The position numbers were made by a program, and so were the translations under genes. From NCBI GenBank assembly GCA_030698645.1, contig JAUYMV010000694.1, forward strand, positions 1 through 7,919: a stretch of 7,919 nucleotides of DNA. Direction: 5' to 3'. Shown here piece by piece: positions 5,298 to 7,919 of this stretch. Source of the stretch: Mesorhizobium sp. Its GTDB lineage: Bacteria > Pseudomonadota > Alphaproteobacteria > Rhizobiales > Rhizobiaceae. Within the stretch, counting starts at the first letter, position 1, and the number at the start of each line of letters is the position of its first letter. The notes under the pieces are model-generated. The model had not been told where the DNA came from. It did no database searches and saw only the letters and a list, made by a program, of their open reading frames with translations.

Positions 5298-6107
5298 TCA
5301 CGTGCGTCTTCTGCTGATGAGGAAAAACAGCGTCACGATCACCACCGAAATCAGCAGGAAAACGGTCGAGATCGCGTTCATTTCGGGCGTCACGATGCGC
5401 CGCAACTGCCCGAGCATGTAGGTCGGCAGCGTATCCTGCCCGCCGGATTTGACAAACTCCGTAATGACGACGTCGTCGAGCGAGATGACGAAGGCGAGCA
5501 TGAAGCCGGCGAGGATGCCGGGCCAGAGCAGCGGCAGCGTGACGCGCCGGAAAGTCTTCCACGGCGTCGCGTAGAGGTCGGCGGCGGCAGTCTCCAGCGT
5601 TAGGTCCATGTTCTCCAGCCGCGCGCGGATCGGCAGATAGGCGAAGGGGATGCAGAAGGCGGTGTGCGCCAGGATCAGGTAGCCGAGGCCGGAATAGCCG
5701 GTCGCCACCTTGATGCGCGAGAAGAAAATGAGCAGCGCCACCGCGGTGACGATCTCGGGCACCATCAGCGGCTGGTTGATGAAGGCGTATTTAGCGGTCA
5801 GGCCCCGATATGGCCGGGTGCGCGTGGTCGCGAGCGCGGCCATCGTCGCGCAGATGGTGGCGATGACGGCGGCGACCGAAGCGATGCGCAGCGAGCGGAT
5901 CGAGGCATCGATGACCTGCTCGTTGTTCCAGGCCTGGTGGAACCAGCGCAGCGAGAAGCCGCCCCAGACCGCCATCGAGGTATTGGCGTTGAATGCGTAT
6001 ATGACCAGCGTCACGATCGGCAGGTAGAGCAGGAAGAAGCAGATCATCGCGACGGTCGCGAAGCCCGGCTGGCGGTTGACGACGAAGCCGCTCGTGCGCT
6101 CAGCCAT
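5298..6107 (-). CDS. PotC-like ABC transporter permease
   Basis: A 269-residue inner-membrane permease of the binding-protein-dependent transport family (PF00528), matching PotC/PotI in size. Hydrophobic segments are seen at about 16-40, 70-95, 110-130, 138-160, 195-215 and 245-265, consistent with six membrane helices. The cytoplasmic EAA loop that docks on the ATPase is at 172-197 ([15 protein letters not shown], then [11 protein letters not shown]). The [11 protein letters not shown] stretch (208-218) after it is characteristic of PotC-type subunits. The start at 6107 overlaps the end of the PotB-like gene by 8 nt, and GGAG inside that gene's 3' end lies 7 nt upstream, so translation is probably coupled. 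It should form a heterodimeric channel with the PotB-like subunit. The transporter group is clear; the exact solute is not. Confidence 0.93.
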   Translation of the reverse strand: MAERTSGFVVNRQPGFATVAMICFFLLYLPIVTLVIYAFNANTSMAVWGGFSLRWFHQAWNNEQVIDASIRSLRIASVAAVIATICATMAALATTRTRPYRGLTAKYAFINQPLMVPEIVTAVALLIFFSRIKVATGYSGLGYLILAHTAFCIPFAYLPIRARLENMDLTLETAAADLYATPWKTFRRVTLPLLWPGILAGFMLAFVISLDDVVITEFVKSGGQDTLPTYMLGQLRRIVTPEMNAISTVFLLISVVIVTLFFLISRRRT

Positions 6108-7020
6108 TGCGCCGCTCCGCGCGCGCGAAGTTGCGGACGTAGAACAGCAGCGCGATCATCACGAGGACCATCAGCGTCAGCGACAGGGCGGCGCCGAGCG
6201 GCCAGTTGCGCCCCTGGCCGAATTGCAGCTCGATCAGATTGCCGAACATCAGGTTACGGCCGCCGCCAAGCACGCGCGGCGTGACATAGGCGCCGAGCGA
6301 CGGAATGAAGACGAGGATCGAGCCGGCGACGACGCCCGGCTTGACGAGCGGCAGGATGATGCGGCGCAGCACCTGAAAACGCGTGGCGTAGAGATCGTAG
6401 CCGGCCTCGACGAGGCGGAAGTCGATCTTCTCCATCGAGGCGTAGAGCGGCAGAACCATCAGCGGCAGGTAGACGTAGACCATGCCGATGGCGATCGCCA
6501 GGTCGGTGTACAAGATCTGGATCGGGCTATCGATGAGGCCCAGCCAGAGCAGCACGTTGTTGACGATGCCTTCGTTGCGGATGACCTCCTGGATCGCATA
6601 GGTGCGGATCAGCAGGTTCGTCCAGAACGGAATGGTGATGAGAAACAGCCAGAAGGCCTGCGTCTTCTGGGGCCTCGTCGCGATGAAGTAGGCGGTCGGA
6701 AAACCGAAGGCGAGGGTCAGCACGGTGGTGGCGAGCGAAAGCTTCACCGAGCGCAGGAAGATCTGCAGATGCGCGTCGGCGAGCGAGATCGTGCCGTCGA
6801 AGATGTCGCGCTGCAGCACGACGCCGACCCAGGCGTCGGTGGAGAACTCCCATTTGACATCACCGTAATTGCCGGGCGCCAGGAAGGAATAGACCAGCAC
6901 GATGAAGAGCGGGCCGGTGCTGGCGATGAAGATCAGGAACAGGGCGGGCGCGCTCAGCAGCCAGCGCTTGCGGATGTCCGCCCTGTCCCGCTCGATCGCG
7001 ATCTCGCTTGCGCTCGCCAC
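6100..7020 (-). CDS. PotB-like ABC transporter permease (GTG start)
   Basis: A 306-residue inner-membrane permease (PF00528) of the PotB/PotH type. The N-terminus up to about residue 18 is charged and cytoplasmic. The first membrane helix is about 20-47, with further hydrophobic segments near 94-114, 122-144, 170-195, 230-250 and 275-296. The EAA loop is at 205-229 (EAGYDLYATRFQV, then LRRIILPLVKPG), followed by IPSLGAYVTPRVLGG (239-253), a signature of PotB-like subunits. The stretch WTNLLIRTYA (133-142) is also typical. The start is GTG at 7020, just 3 nt after the stop of the ATPase gene; GAAGGA about 10 nt upstream is a modest ribosome binding site. The next ATG in frame lies far inside, so GTG is preferred. 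It pairs with the PotC-like permease to form the translocation pore. Confidence 0.92.
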   Translation of the reverse strand: MASASEIAIERDRADIRKRWLLSAPALFLIFIASTGPLFIVLVYSFLAPGNYGDVKWEFSTDAWVGVVLQRDIFDGTISLADAHLQIFLRSVKLSLATTVLTLAFGFPTAYFIATRPQKTQAFWLFLITIPFWTNLLIRTYAIQEVIRNEGIVNNVLLWLGLIDSPIQILYTDLAIAIGMVYVYLPLMVLPLYASMEKIDFRLVEAGYDLYATRFQVLRRIILPLVKPGVVAGSILVFIPSLGAYVTPRVLGGGRNLMFGNLIELQFGQGRNWPLGAALSLTLMVLVMIALLFYVRNFARAERRNG

Positions 7021-7023
7021 GGG

Positions 7024-7919
7024 CTAGTCCTTCAGGACCTGTGCGGCATTGTCGCCGATGGCGATGCCGGTGCGGGCGCCCTGGGTCAGGGAAAACTCGG
7101 AGTTGCGCGCGTTCTGCTGGCGCACGATGAACTCGCCGCCGGTGTCGAGGCGGACATGGATGTGGGTGTCGGTGCCGAAATAGACGACGTTCTCGATGGT
7201 CCCGGCGAGATCGCCGGGCGCGTCGACGATGCGGGCGTGCTCGGGCCGCACGACGATGGTGGCCGTGCCGTCGGCGACGAAGCCCTCGGGCACGCCGGCG
7301 AGGATGCGCGTTCCGGACGGCAGGGTGACCCGGACCTTGCCGCCGTCGGCTGGCTCGACGGCGCCGTTCAGGAAATTGGTCTCGCCGATGAAATCGGCGA
7401 CGAAACGCTCGGCCGGCTGGTCGTAGATCTGGCGCGGCGTGCCGACCTGCAGGATCTTGCCGGCCGACATGACCGCGACGCGGTCCGACATGGTGAGCGC
7501 TTCCTCCTGGTCGTGCGTGACGAAGATGAAGGTGATGCCGGTCTCATTCTGCAGGCGCTTCAGTTCGATCTGCATCTCCTTGCGCAGCTTGTAGTCGAGC
7601 GCGGAGAGCGGTTCGTCGAGCAGAAGCACCTTGGGCTGCGGCGCGAGCGCGCGGGCGAGCGCGACGCGCTGCTGCTGGCCGCCGGAGATCTGGCTGGTGC
7701 GGCGGTTCCTGAGTTCCTCCATGCGCACCAGCTTCAGCATCTCGGCGACGCGGGCGGCGACTTCGGCCTTCGGCTTGCCGAGCATCTCAAGACCGAAGCC
7801 GATATTGTCGGCGACCGTCATGTGCGGAAACAACGCGTAGGACTGGAACACCGTGTTGACCGGCCGCTTGTAAGGCGGCAGGGGCGCGATGTCCTCGCCG
7901 TAGAGCAGGATCTCGCCCT
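7024..7919 (-). CDS. PotA-like ABC transporter ATP-binding protein, partial (C-terminal 297 residues)
   Basis: ATPase subunit that powers the importer encoded just downstream; it acts at the cytoplasmic face of the membrane. The N-terminus with Walker A lies beyond the right edge. In the visible part (residue 1 at the edge), the Q-loop is [13 protein letters not shown] (Gln25), the signature is [17 protein letters not shown] (75-91), Walker B is [12 protein letters not shown] (97-108), and the H-loop is VTHDQEEA (133-140, His135). After about residue 170 comes a regulatory TOBE-type domain ([30 protein letters not shown]), as in PotA and other CUT1-like ATPases. An apparent start at 7851 is only an internal GTG of the Q-loop, since the frame continues upstream as coding sequence ([20 protein letters not shown]). 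The gene is first in the visible part of the operon; its promoter is out of view. Confidence 0.94.
   Translation of the reverse strand, partial: GEILLYGEDIAPLPPYKRPVNTVFQSYALFPHMTVADNIGFGLEMLGKPKAEVAARVAEMLKLVRMEELRNRRTSQISGGQQQRVALARALAPQPKVLLLDEPLSALDYKLRKEMQIELKRLQNETGITFIFVTHDQEEALTMSDRVAVMSAGKILQVGTPRQIYDQPAERFVADFIGETNFLNGAVEPADGGKVRVTLPSGTRILAGVPEGFVADGTATIVVRPEHARIVDAPGDLAGTIENVVYFGTDTHIHVRLDTGGEFIVRQQNARNSEFSLTQGARTGIAIGDNAAQVLKD

Overview
The window comes from a GC-rich genome that looks like an alphaproteobacterium of the order Hyphomicrobiales (rhizobia and relatives such as Mesorhizobium, Aminobacter or Ensifer). The grounds are the strong G/C bias at third codon positions, the style of the ABC transporter genes, and an intergenic palindromic element with CCCCTCATCCG and GGGGAGAAGG ends of the kind scattered through rhizobial genomes. 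The genus cannot be fixed from the sequence. All eight genes are on the minus strand, so the window reads right to left.

Right and centre (7919 to 1549): one apparent operon of six genes. It starts with a PotA-like ATPase (cut by the window edge), then PotB-like and PotC-like permeases and a PotD/PotF-like periplasmic binding protein. These are followed by two hydrolases: a serine hydrolase of the beta-lactamase/NylB fold and an amidase-signature enzyme. Genes abut or overlap (3-nt gap, 8-nt overlap, 25-nt gap, 68-nt gap, ATGA overlap). The 68-nt gap after the binding-protein gene holds a strong GC hairpin. The binding protein has a signal peptide and neither hydrolase does. The simplest reading is that a small cationic or amide-containing solute is imported and then hydrolysed in the cytoplasm.

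Middle-left (1548 to 1313): a non-coding stretch packed with four consecutive inverted repeats, probably a dispersed rhizobial palindromic element, separating the operon from what follows.

Left (1312 to 801): a two-gene toxin-antitoxin module, an atypical small antitoxin overlapping a RelE/ParE-type toxin by ATGA. A 162-nt AT-richer intergenic region (800 to 639) follows, with a candidate promoter. The first 212 codons of a BMP-family (PF02608) solute-binding protein with a Tat-type signal then run off the left edge.

The most interesting point is the pairing of a NylB-like and an amidase-signature (NylA-family) hydrolase with a polyamine-type importer whose binding protein appears to have an altered ligand pocket. 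No complete new defence or mobile system is visible.
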